Origin: Notospermus geniculatus
Lineage: Eukaryota; Nemertea; Pilidiophora; Heteronemertea; Lineidae
Reading direction: 5' to 3'
Assembly: GCA_002633025.1 (NCBI GenBank)
Contig: NMRB01000038.1
Location: 495,461 to 559,460 of the forward strand
Length of the DNA: 64,000 nucleotides
The position numbers and the translations under genes are program-made. The notes below the pieces were generated by a model. It ran no database searches, was not told the DNA's origin, and saw nothing but the letters and a program-made list of their open reading frames with translations. Shown here piece after piece: positions 53,555 to 64,000 of this stretch (positions within the stretch are counted from its first letter, which is position 1; every line of letters starts with the position of its first letter).

Positions 53555-53960
53555 CGACTAACTGAAGAGCAGCTAAATGAGTTTACTGATGACTTTCATG
53601 CCTGGCGTAATGACAAGGGTAGGAGACTTCTGCACAAATCAAAGGAAACGGTGATGACATTTCTGAACTTTCTAGCCTCTGCTGGACATTAGGCCTACAG
53701 GCAGGTTGGCTATTCTATGAGAATAGCCAGCCAAGTCCACAGTGATTGCCCATACACGGGATTACCCCTGATCATGTTCATCCTCCAAGAGCTGAGGAAT
53801 TTGCTGACCTCTCACAACATCTGGTGGACCTGAATGGGCATGTTCGGAGAGTAATTCTGCTTATTAATAGTTTGATAGTCAGGATTCAGAGGCCAGACGA
53901 TGCAGGTGATGCATATTTCTGTGTAAAACACAGCTACAAGAACTGTGATTCAGTCAAGAT
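53555..53960 (+). pseudogene. Harbinger transposase fragment
   Basis: RLTEEQLNEFTDDFHAWRND then ETVMTFLNFLASAGH and a stop; then YRQVGYSM, a gap, and VDLNGHVRRVILLINSLIVR, IQRPDDAGDAYFCVKH, NCDSVK. These align with residues ~34-172 of the intact transposase. The first catalytic Asp (in VDG) is replaced (INS), and everything after the FC-H-CDS block, including the other two catalytic acidic residues, is gone. Confidence 0.85.
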
Positions 53961-54182
53961 GGCAGAAGTACAAATAGGGAAAACCCATGGGAAAGGCCCA
54001 GTGTTAACAGGCTGTTAACATGCTATTAGCACCCTGTTAACATCATATTCACAGGCTGTTAACATCCTGTTAATCTGAGTGCCATGTTTAGGGCTCAAGT
54101 TAACAGGTTCTGTTAACAGATTCTGTAACAGAATCTGTAACACCTAACACACCAAACACTTGACCTCACCCATTGTGTCTAG

Positions 54183-55993
54183 ACGCTTTTTCGCTAGTTA
54201 CCGTCCATTAGTTAAAATCCATTAATCGGTAAGAATGTTCTTTTCGCAGAATTACTGCAATGGTTTTTTTTTGTCATCCTGGCCATCTTCTGAGCACTTT
54301 CGAAGAAAAAAATCTTTCTCGTTAACTATTTTGTTCGCCGCCGAGCGGTTAACTAATTCATACAGCGCGCTTCAAAAAAAATCACTTGAGGTAATTTTTC
54401 GCCTGTACCCTAGCCCTAACACCCTACATTAGAAGGAACACAACCCAGCATTCCCTAACCGTAATTCTAACCCTAAACCTAACCTTAAACCCTAACCCTA
54501 AAATCCTACCCTAACCCGGCCTCCCCTCCGCTTAAACTTACTATCCTGTCCCTAACTGATCACCACCCTTACCCTAGCCCTTTTTATTAGAAGGGACACA
54601 ACCCAGCATTCTCTAACCCTAACCCTAACTCTAATCCTAACCCTATTTCTAACCCTAACCCTTACCTTAAACCCTGACCCTAACCCAGCCTTCCCTCCGC
54701 TTAAACTTACTGTCCTGTCCCTAACTGGTCACCAGCCCTTACCCTACCCTAACACCCTACAATAGAAGGGACACAACCCAGCATTTCCTAAACCCTAACC
54801 CTAACCATGCTTCCTATCTTCTGATGAACCAAACGCCCTTTTGGGTATAACCCCAAGCCCGCCCCAGACCTAACCGTAGCGTAACCTTTAAATCATAACC
54901 CCCAAATGCCTGACACCCACCCAGAATCTGCCAGGGGATTAGGCCTTGCCTAGGCCTAAACTTCTGTACCGAAATCTTTTTTGTCAGCCAGTAGCTGCAT
55001 ATTATTATATGTAGGCCTAGGCTCATTTGGCCTGAAATATTAATCAGTAACTTCTACAAAATCATCTTTTACTGAACTGGATCCTTGGATAGTCTCATAT
55101 TCATGATATTTGCACCCTTCCCACCCCTTTTTAGACTCTCTAAGAGTAGCCGAGGATTAGTACTGGGCTTAGAAAATGAATACATCCCTAAACGCAGAAG
55201 ATTTTATCCAGGTACCGTATGAAGGGAAAAAATATCCTAGGAAAAGTGTCTGGGATGCCTACTGTTACATTCTAATCTCCGCACTTTAAGAAACAGGCGC
55301 CAGCTAAGGGCCGTAACGGTGTAGGTGTTTGGTCGTCGGGGAGTTCACCAAATCGGGGGGAGGGGGTGCATGGGGCCGAGAGAGTTTTTTCCGTTTTTGC
55401 CCAAAATCCACATTAGTTACGTTCTTTTGATTTGCCTGGGGACTGCCCCTCTAATCGGCCCTGGAAAGGATAAAAAAAGTGTTACGAATTTTTAAAAAAA
55501 TATGACCAGTACAGGTACGGTACGTTGAGAAGCTAGTCACCATACCTGCTTACGCCCTGTAGGCCTACGCTCAATGTTTCGGTATTTAAATACGCCACCT
55601 ACGGTACGTGCTGTTACTCAAATTACCATGACCAGTAAATTACCAGTAAAGATACAGCATGTAGGTATGTTTTTTGGCTATCCACAGCCAGCAGCTTGCC
55701 AATATCCTACCCCCTTAAAAAATGTATGTCACTAGTTAAACGTGCGGGAGTCACCTCACCCACCAGGAAAAATGAAAACCTGCACACATACAAAAAGACT
55801 TCATGCCTCAAATAACAAAAACCAGGCAGATGAATACAAAGCAGCAATAATGGCTATACAGCCGACAATATTACCGGTACCGGTACGTCAAGTGATTTTT
55901 GTTGAAGAGCGCTGTATGAAATAGTTAACCGCTCGGCAGTGAACAAAATAGTTAATGGGTTTTAACTTGTGGCCGGTAACTGACGAAAAAACG
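54183..55993. mobile_element. Inverted-repeat element with telomere-like repeats, unit B copy
   Basis: Same as 34244-36752 without the nested 690-bp insertion; telomere-like (CCCTAA) words at 54420-54805. A few substitutions and homopolymer-length changes separate the two. Confidence 0.75.
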
Positions 55994-56803
55994 TTTATCT
56001 CGAGATTAACAAAAATCTGTTGCCCAACAATCTTTAGTTAACAGAAATAAAAATAGGAATAAATAACAAATTGTCCGCTCGAGACAACGGAATAGTTGTC
56101 TTGAAGATGAAGTTACTTATTTTCGCGCGTTGAACACCGTTAACTAACGTTAACTAAAATAAGGTACGAAGCGTTTAACTATAGGTGGAGAATTAGGTGC
56201 ATTGTATGGTAAAACGGGCGAGATTCTGGCGCAGAATGTTTCGTCTATTTGTCCATATCACAGCCAATGGGAGAGCTCCTCAGATATGACGTCATCAATA
56301 AGAAGAGAAAGTTCTTTAGTTTTTAATTTGCTAGCGCCTGAAAGGAACAGTGAAATAACATAAGGACTATACATTGGTGGAAACCGTGTGAAAAAGTGGA
56401 GTACTTGCGGTATAAATTTCGACTGCAGGGCCAATAGACTGTAGTCAGAAAGGGTCGACTATGCATTTTTACACCCACACCTACTGCCCTGTGTAAAATA
56501 TATGGGCACAAATTGTCCCAAACCTTTCCAAAGCAATACAAAATGGGTATACCTTTTCGCTTTTCCTCCGCAGTTCGGGTACGACACATGTGCTGAAAAC
56601 AATGCCATAGCTGGCCAACACTGGCACTTTTTTCAGATATCTTAAATTTGATGCTAGTCTTGTTACACTCTGACAGGTCATGTGACCAAGATTAATCAAA
56701 CAGAACGCGTTTTATCAAACTGGTTCCATCTCCATCACCGGTATTAAAGGTGGGGGACCAGGCTGCGTTCCATCAGGAAAAAAACTACATATCCCTCACT
56801 TAC
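55994..56803. other. Shared flank, intron candidate (unit B)
   Basis: Counterpart of 36753-37586; no gene recognised. Confidence 0.3.
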
Positions 56804-57268
56804 CCAAACTGACTTCCTAAATTCGTAATTAACTCCACCACCCAGGCAGTTCCCGATTTGTTCATGAGCTGCAGGGCCTGAGCTAAGGCAAATGAGAATT
56901 TTTCAAAGTCGACGGCGACGAATCCAGCTGTCCCATGGTTTCCACAATTGAACCTCCACTCACAGATCTTGCGGTTATGGGGAGAAGAGGCGGAACATCT
57001 TAGATAACCGGTCTGGGCGATGTAGATAGCAGTTTTGTCATCAGCACACACCCAGTCGTATTTGGAGGTACTGGAAACAACAATGTAAGGTGCAAGTTGA
57101 TGCTGACCCGAAATGTGTCTGACGAACACTCGTCAATACTATATGGGACCATCTATCCAAAGAACATGTAATATACGGCCTGTTTTCAGGGTACTCCAAA
57201 AAGCATCCTGGCCTAGAGAGCATCAGGTCTGAACAGAATAGGTCTACTCTCCACTCTACTGCGTAGAC
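56804..57268 (-). pseudogene. Cys-rich exon, unit B copy, frameshifted
   Basis: Same acceptor (CTTGCCCCCAG) and donor (GTAAGTGAG) as the unit A exon. A 2-bp insertion (TATATGGGACC versus TATGGGACC, near 57140) and a 1-bp loss (ATGTAAGGTG versus ATGTAAAGGTG, near 57087) leave it 465 nt and out of frame between GCFLEYPENRPYITCSLD and DWVCADDKTAIYIAQTGYL. Amino-acid changes are spread through the remainder (for example FDCGNHGTAGLDAADFEK to FNCGNHGTAGFVAVDFEK). Decaying or unconstrained. Confidence 0.45.
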
Positions 57269-57736
57269 CTGGGGGCAAGGATGCCCAATTCAGCCCTCAG
57301 TATAAACCTTACAACCCTCCCTCGTTCAGGCAGTTGACGCCAATGCGACGCATTCTTCCTCAACCACAGTGACGGACACAAAAGACAGCATTGTGTTCGT
57401 CACTGTGGTTGAGCAAGAATATGTCGCACAGGCAGCGACTGTCTGACCAGGGGAGGTGCAGGGTTTACATCGACAGCTGCACAAATAACAGTTCTATCAG
57501 GCCAAAGAATACGAAGTCCTCTTACTGGAACTGGAAGCCACCGGTTTGAAAAGAGGTTTCGCCAAATCACTGACCAAAAGCCTGGCATGGCCCTCAGCTC
57601 AAAATGTCAAACTTTCAGCTACACACAAGCATCAGCAGCGCCACTGAATGGCCTCACATCGGATATTTGGCCATCTTCAGAGGCATGGCCCTCCAACCTG
57701 GCAACTGACATGACTGACCGAGCTGTCAAACACTTA

Positions 57737-57878
57737 AGGCCTGAACACACTGACGCGATTAATCGTGTATTTTCACGAACGACGCGACAAAATCTATTGT
57801 ATTCACAGGATCAAACAAAGGAATTTGTCGCATCGCTCATGCAGTCGTTGTGGAAATCGCGTCAGTGTGTTCAGGCCT
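57737..57878. mobile_element. Hairpin MITE, 142 bp, TSD TTA, absent from unit A
   Basis: AGGCCTGAACACACTGACGC and its complement, TTA at 57734-57736 and 57879-57881. Unit A reads CACTTAGCCTTCAC at 38516, a clean empty site. End style matches the chain hairpins at 17438-18396. Confidence 0.95.
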
Positions 57879-58421
57879 TTAGCCTTCACAAGCGTCATTG
57901 GCGACACTGAAGGAACTCACATCGGGACTTTGGCCATCTCTTCGGAGGTGGCCGCCGGCTCTGAGAACAGCCACGACACATCCATGATTTAGGGGACTCG
58001 AGAACCATTTTAGTAAAGAACATGCCATATAACACCCCATAAGGTCGAGCCTCCATAGCGTATTAACTACACATGTACTCATGACGTTCCCATGACCTGC
58101 CCTCCATTCATTTAAAGTCCATTTGGCAGATATGGGGTGCACAAGGCATGGTACAGCCAATGGCATCGTCAACTGGACATGGTTCATTCTCTGTATGCCA
58201 TCACTAGGCCTAGGGAACAAGGAATAGGGAAAAACGATAGGAGAGAACACTCAATGGGGACTTGGGCTAAAAGGCTCGGTCTTACTTCAGATTTTGACAG
58301 TTCGTTCATTCATACACTACAGGCCAAAAGTTTGGGGCCACCCCTCAAAAATCCTATTCATTTCCAATCAATCCTTTCTATTCTCAAGTCACTGCACCTC
58401 GGGCTGTTGATATAGACTTAA

Positions 58422-59730
58422 AGGGACTACATAGGGAACTCACGGATACCACGAATATTCGTCAGTTCAATATCTCAATCATAGGTGGCAGGTCGCAATA
58501 ATAGTTTGTCAATTTGTCAATAGATGGCGCGAATATGAAAGTATAAATACGCATGCGCAGTTACAAGGCAGAATCGCGGGAAATTCTATAAATAGCACTG
58601 GGGAACACATGATCACGTCAGCCATGGAATTCCGAGCGGTAAAAGTAGACACAAGTTATGAGGAGCTCAGTCACAGCGAACCTCTTAACATTACGTAATA
58701 TCAATTGGGAAGTGTGCCAGTGCTGGTGATTCAGCGATGTTAATTAAACCTGGTCATTGCATGGTTGAATGGCAAGGTACATGTAATTGGACCTTTGTGG
58801 TGTTTTTATGTGTGTCTGATCTTGGAGGAATTATACTGACGTTGGCTGTTCCTCCTGTCAGTATAATTCCTCCAAGGTCTGATGAACGGGGGGGGGGGGG
58901 TAGGCCTATTCATGTCTACCATGTATACTGACCATAACTTGTGTGATGTTGAAGCGCCTTTACACCACGAAATTTGTACTGTGTTCGGTCTGCATGGACT
59001 GGGCATGGTTCGGTGCAAATGATACGTTCTATAAGGTGTTGCCCAAATTCCCGCCAATGAACACCCCTAGTCCGAATCCGATGTCCCATGAATTCAGCCC
59101 TTCAAGAAAACAGAGTCCACGAAAAAAAAACCCAAAGCTATATCATCAAATTTTCCCCAAGAACTCGGTTAATGAAGTGTACAATGCAGTGCTTCTGATT
59201 CGACGGACGCCACATTAATACACATCTTCAAATGCACAAAGCTGACAGAGTTTTTTATAGGTCTACCGGGTATTTCCAATTAGTCCATTTTAATTTCTCT
59301 CAAACCCCTGACTACATTCCTGACTACATCTATTTGGCACTCAGAATTTCACTTGCTCGAACCATTGAGAAAAGTCAACTTCAGGTTTCGTTAGGTTCAA
59401 GTCCCACACCAACATCATGCCCAAACTGTGCAAACCACTGTGAACAATAAACCTCTGAGTATTCTGAGCTACATGTACTAGCATAATTATTCTAAATCTA
59501 ATTGCATAATAGTAGTTTGTTCCGCCAGACCGTGGAGTTGTTCCGTGGGGTGTATCTATTTTTAGAACGCTCGGAATTCCATGACTGACCTGACATCATC
59601 ATGGGTTCCCCAGAGCTATTTATAGAATTTCCCGCGATTGTGCCCCGGACCTGCTTGACCAGTGGCGCCGGCTGGTTGAAGCTAAATGGTACTGATAGTA
59701 GCCTAATAGCCGGTTCCCTATGTAGTCCCT
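58422..59730. mobile_element. 1309-bp non-autonomous element, TSD TTAA
   Basis: TTAA at 58418-58421 and 59731-59734; unit A has one TTAA at 40174-40177. Ends AGGGACTACATAGGGAAC and complement; inner inverted blocks (TATAAATAGC..GGGGAAC and GGAATTCCGAGCG) extend the arms to ~230 bp. Interior holds a G-run and no transposase. Confidence 0.9.
58822..58877. repeat. Perfect 19-bp hairpin inside the TTAA element
   Basis: TTGGAGGAATTATACTGAC, 16-18 nt loop, exact complement. Confidence 0.9.
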
Positions 59731-60104
59731 TTAATAAGATCTGTCTGTTTCTGGGCAGATAGGCAACTGATGCATTTTCAGGCCAAGTTTGGTGGGTTTA
59801 ATGTTAGTATTTTGAGCACTGGCACCATTTTTAAAAGGAATGATTTCATTTCAATTGATTTCTCAATTGCAGCAGTTGAGAAATCAATTGAAATGAATTA
59901 TTTCCTTTTTAAAATGGTGTCAGCGCACAAAATACTAGCATTAAACCAACCAAACTTGGCATGAAGATGCATCAGTTGCATACCTACCCAGAAACAGACA
60001 GATCTTTATCAATAGCCCGAGGTGCAGTGACTTGGAGAAACAGAGGATTTATTGGAAATGAATAGGATTTTTGAGGGGTGGCCCCAAACGTTTGGCCTGT
60101 AGTG

Positions 60105-62507
60105 TACATCATTGGTCATATCTTTGGTCATTCACTACATTAGGTATAATATGTAGATCTACTAAATAAACTAAACACATACCTTGAACATCCTTCTGCC
60201 GGGCAATGGAAGTTATCTAGTCGGTACCACTTGGCCATTTTGTAGAGAATTTGTCGAAAAATCGAAAGACCGGCCAAGCTCAAGGCATCAATGAAGTAGT
60301 TTCATTTTGTGGCGAGCGACGGTGGCGACATCTGGGCAGAACACGTCTGGGATTTTTAAACCAGGAAATTTAAATGCGACACTCTAGAATCTGTTTCAAA
60401 ATACTTTGAAGTGGTATTCCTATTGATTGGGGCAGGCGCGACAAAGACGTATTTTTTTACCAAAAATAACCTGAGTATTTCACAAAGCCCAAAGTCCAGA
60501 GGTAAAGGGCCGTATTCTAGAAGCTTCCTTAAGTGTAAGGTCGACCTTAATCTTTTGTATTCTACCCTGCAAACAATAGCTTAAGGTCGACCTTACACTA
60601 AAGGAAGCTTCTAGAATACGGCCCAAAGTAGTTTGTTGTGACAGACAAAACTGATATGTTGACCTTTTTCATTCGACGGCTGACTCTTTGTTTCACTCAC
60701 TTTCCTTTTCGAGGGTTTTCCCATCGTTGAGTGTACACCAAAGATCATGAAGTGGGCACGGTTGGCATGGTTGGAGAATTCCTAGACTAGTTCCTGATCC
60801 TCCCAATAGCGTGAATGGAAGGACCAGTAGTATCCGCCATACTTGCCGGCTAGTAATATATTAATTATTCATAAATATATGGTTTAACACGTACGACCTT
60901 TGACCTTGGCAAAAACTGACAAATCAGAAGAGGGGTTCCCAGAGTTAAAAATAGACCGACCTCAAGGACGGCCGACAGACTCCTGAAGGAAAAATGCAAC
61001 CTGGTGATGACGTACTTCCCCTACGACATGCACACATCATGATATATCATATGTTGATATATCGATGACGCAATGACCCTGGTATCACACGCCTGAAACG
61101 ATAAGCTCATCGTGTTCACAGGGTCAAGTTACCTGGGGGTAGGTCAGGTTTCCAGGGTTGTAGCTGTTGAAGTAGCCAAGTTAAGGTGTGACAGACACGG
61201 ACAGAATGACAGAATGACTGACAGACAGACAGACAGAAAAAAATTTTGGGCCTCATGTTACCATAGTAACGGGTTTTTGACCACATCCATAGGGAAAAAA
61301 ATTAGCCCATAACTTTGCTATTACAAAATCAAATTTAATAAATTTGGTATCAACAGACAGGTTTTCATTTACTTTCTCATTTAGGTATGTTAAATCCATT
61401 TTTCCATGGTTTCTGACCTTGTAAGGGGTCAAAATTGATGAAATTTAAAATGTAGCTGGACCATGAGACATGACTGGGAAAGATGGCCATTTCTTTATTT
61501 TTCAGCGTGGTGCTGATAACTAAACATTTCCTCCTTTTTTATATGAAGATGGACATGCTGAACACATTTCCAAGGGGCCTAAGGCCCAAGGGGTTCACAG
61601 TGGGGGGGGGGAGAATTCAGATGTCTTCAAATCATGGGTATCAAATTAAATGACTCAGTGAGTACAACAACAGGGCATGGGTGTCATTCCCCAAAATGTT
61701 CACTGCAACCGTTGAGGGGTCAAAAAGGGCCACAGACCTGATATTTGACCCCTTCTTACACGTTCGAAGGGGCTACAGGTGGATGAAAATAACTTATTTC
61801 AACATTGCTCTCACAGAGCTCTAAAATAATACCCATGATGACATCCTTTGGGTAACAGTTTTCTTGATCGTGTTGATCAAAAAAGGGTCCAAATTCAGGA
61901 TATTGCCTTAGATTGCTACAGAGGGCACAGGTGAATTTTTCCAACACACCACATATGGAATCATCACCTTCCCAGAAGTCACCAAGCGTAATAGCAAATG
62001 CTTCCTGGTATTACTGTCGTTTTTCCAGAAGTGAAAATATGAAATTTACCCTTAATTAACCGTTGACCTTAATTAATGACCTAATTAGGCAATTTTGGGA
62101 AACACAAACAAGATATTCATATTCAGCACAAAATTTCCATTCAGAACAACCTATTTGTTTGCTTTTCCTCAAAAATGCCTCATGCAGTCATATTTTCTGG
62201 AAATCAAACCAGTCTACCATGTTTCGGGGTTGTTTGTCATAGGTTTCTCGCCTTGAGCGAGACTGAGAATTTTCTTAAAAGTGTCCCTCTCACTAATCGT
62301 CTTTTGCACAGACCAGTTGAACATGATTTATGGGTAGAGACCTCATTCTGCAGGGGATTTGTCCAAAATTCAGAAATCATGCCTCAAACTTATATTCGAT
62401 GTTTATACAATATTGTTTTCTTTGGAAATGTGTTGAAATTGTAATTAAAAATGTTATATTTTCTATCTTTTTCGTTTGTGAGTGAAATGGTATAATTATT
62501 GTGCCAC
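60105..62507. other. Shared intergenic flank, unit B
   Basis: Counterpart of 40547-42237, 43191-43216 and 49715-50380; no gene. Interrupted by the hairpin at 60507-60624. Confidence 0.4.
60507..60624. mobile_element. Hairpin MITE, 118 bp, TSD AAA, absent from unit A
   Basis: GGGCCGTATTCTAGAAGCTT and complement; AAA at 60504-60506 and 60625-60627. Unit A is empty (AGGTAAAGTAG, 40941). Similar in style to 17205-17330. Confidence 0.9.
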
Positions 62508-62511
62508 TTAA

Positions 62512-63168
62512 CCCTTACGGTCCTAACTATCTGTGAAAAGTGTACATTTCGTAACATGAATTTCTGATGTACCTACAAAAACGCGCCTAGCTCCCACAAT
62601 TCGCAACCAAAACTGGTGACAAGGCACTCATTCTGGAGGCCACTAAATGCGCCACGACCTCATGCAGGTTTGCTTCTTCCAAAGTGCCTGTGAGAGAAAC
62701 AGGAGAGAGCCGAAGATGCAAGTTGTGACCAAATAGTCGCATTGGGCCTACGTTTTCGTCAGGTTTCCAATCTTTAAACGTCTATATCTCGATAACCGCT
62801 GCTCCTACGCGCCTGTCGCTAGGCCGTCTGTCGCTACTTTTGTCTCCTCTTTCTTTTGGCGCTAGTCGCGTCGTCGTAGCTGCTTCCGTTCCGGAGATAT
62901 GGCCATTTTGTCACAACATGTCACTCAGATTTGCACTTTGGAGTCTGTCAGTCCAGACCCCGGGAGAAGCTTTAAAACGCAATTTTAGCCAGGTTTCTTC
63001 AAACACAGCAAAATCGCGTATTGAGAAGGGGGGAGGTAGTCTCGCATTAAAAAATATGCAAACCAGACGTCAATCGGTCAACTGGTTACGATTCTAGGTC
63101 AGTTTGAATGTGCGAGGGGGTGTGGTACAGGCCAATCTCGACCGAAGTCGAGACACGGCGCCAAGGGG
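62512..63168. mobile_element. piggyBac-like MITE, 657 bp, TSD TTAA, absent from unit A
   Basis: TTAA at 62508-62511 and 63169-63172; unit A reads CACTTAAGAACAAG at 50378. Ends CCCTTACGGTCC and, inverted, CCCCTTGGCGCC; the CCCTT start with TTAA matches piggyBac-type ends. CpG-rich interior, no transposase. Confidence 0.8.
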
Positions 63169-63577
63169 TTAAGAACAAGAACGAGTTTTATGAAATTATG
63201 CACAAACTTTATACACGACTACAACAGTGTCAGAAATAAATACATATGTACCTCAAAGTTCCAACCAAGGGCGAGGACAGACAAGCTACTCTTTTGGTTG
63301 ACCTTCTCCCAACACAGCGTTTTTATGTTGATAGTCGTAGGTCAGGTAACCGCCACTGCAAAAGCCTGGACTTTCTGGCTTTCTGGTTCACGACGTCATT
63401 CATTAATTTTCAAAAACGAATTTTAATTGTAGATCAATAGCAGAATTCCAATCAAAATCAAAAGTGGACATTGTATTGCTTAAATATGACTGTTCTTGCC
63501 AAAAATAATCCATACAATTATTTGTGGACCTTTATATCGATTACTGAGAAGGGATTCATCCGACATTCTATTTTAGC

Positions 63578-64000
63578 GACCATTAGCATTGCGGTGACTA
63601 CCTGACCTAAGACTATTAACATAAAAAGTGCCACCTGGAGTCCGACAGTGAAACAAAACTATTGGTCTCAATTTATGGCTAGTATTCATAGACTAGTACA
63701 TGGAAGTGTAATGTAAATGTAATTGCACGTGAATACTTCAAGAAAAGGCATGCTAGCTTTTATGAATACTAGACATGCAAAGAAACTTTCCCTCGCACGT
63801 CTGTTAGAAGTCAATGCATAGTGGAAAAGGCCCGGAACGAAATTTGATTGGTTGTTGCCCCATTTGGAATATATTAGGAATTCCCTGACACATTAAGCCA
63901 TGCACGTCAACATGATCGAGGCCTACAAAAGGAAACCACAGTATTAACGAGACGTTCGTACAATAGAACTATTTGGTTCCTACCAAATATGGCAAACAAT
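63578..64000. repeat. Unit-leading segment, third copy (cut by window end)
   Basis: Near-identical to 50790-51215 and to 31158 onward; implies a third tandem unit continues beyond the window. Confidence 0.95.

Larger units (their letters stand above)
52960..54171 (+). mobile_element. Decayed Harbinger relative, 1212 bp, TSD ATT
   Basis: Ends GGGTGAGGTCAAGT and complement match those of the intact element at 18691-21554; ATT at 52957-52959 and 54172-54174. Subterminal repeats here are AACAGATCTGTTAACA-type words, unlike the GTGTCACACTGACAC words of the intact element. The Myb-like gene is missing and the transposase is a fragment. Confidence 0.9.
58315..60104. mobile_element. Tc1-type foldback MITE, unit B copy, with nested insertion
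   Basis: As 40071-40544 but enlarged by the TTAA element at 58422-59730. TA flanks retained. Confidence 0.9.

Overview
This is a eukaryotic (animal) genome window, most likely from a marine invertebrate. Reasons: spliceosomal-type exon edges, several metazoan transposon superfamilies (Tc1/mariner, PIF/Harbinger, TTAA-target elements, Ty3/gypsy, a Jockey/CR1-group LINE, a Penelope-like element), degenerate TTAGGG-type telomeric repeats, and no operons or Shine-Dalgarno sites. Two tandem-repeat-bearing elements ending in a GAGCTAAAAA-type tail resemble elements I associate with molluscs, but the sequence does not settle the phylum. Real host coding content is sparse: one LamG-like exon (12.0-12.7 kb, minus), one unrecognised Cys-rich exon with good splice edges (37.6-38.1 kb, minus, with a frameshifted second copy at 56.8-57.3 kb), a pogo-like C-terminal ORF (18.4-18.7 kb, minus) and a small Cys-rich ORF at 8.8-9.1 kb. 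Nearly everything else is mobile or palindromic DNA.

Layout. 0.8-1.9 kb: internally deleted Tc3-like element. 3.8-7.6 kb: decayed Ty3/gypsy pol (minus), split by a 1.26-kb DNA element. 9.7-10.8 kb: foldbacks. 12.8-13.5 kb: Penelope-like 3' end with two inverted hammerhead-like cores, inside a foldback. 16.4-18.4 kb: dense palindromes, including a chain of short hairpin elements abutting at CCTTA/TAAGG junctions. 18.7-21.6 kb: apparently intact Harbinger element with convergent transposase and Myb/SANT-like genes. 24.5-29.3 kb: foldback with a 4.1-kb satellite-bearing element in one arm. 29.7-31.1 kb: further hairpin and mariner-type elements.

From about 31.16 kb to the end the window is a tandem segmental duplication (or haplotypes assembled in tandem): unit A 31158-50789, unit B 50790-63577, and the start of a third unit at 63578. 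The units are near-identical but carry different insertions, so each supplies empty target sites for the other. Unit A alone has a 690-bp element, a 1.1-kb TTAA foldback, a Helentron-like element and a foldback holding a LINE. Unit B alone has a 915-bp mariner foldback, a decayed Harbinger relative, a 1.3-kb TTAA element, two short hairpin MITEs and a 657-bp piggyBac-like MITE. Two sequence gaps (41931-41941 and 51360) lie inside this region.

The Harbinger element encodes the only apparently complete DNA transposase here. The many short hairpin elements with 3-bp target duplications, often TTA/TAA, could be mobilised by this kind of enzyme, but that link is inference.
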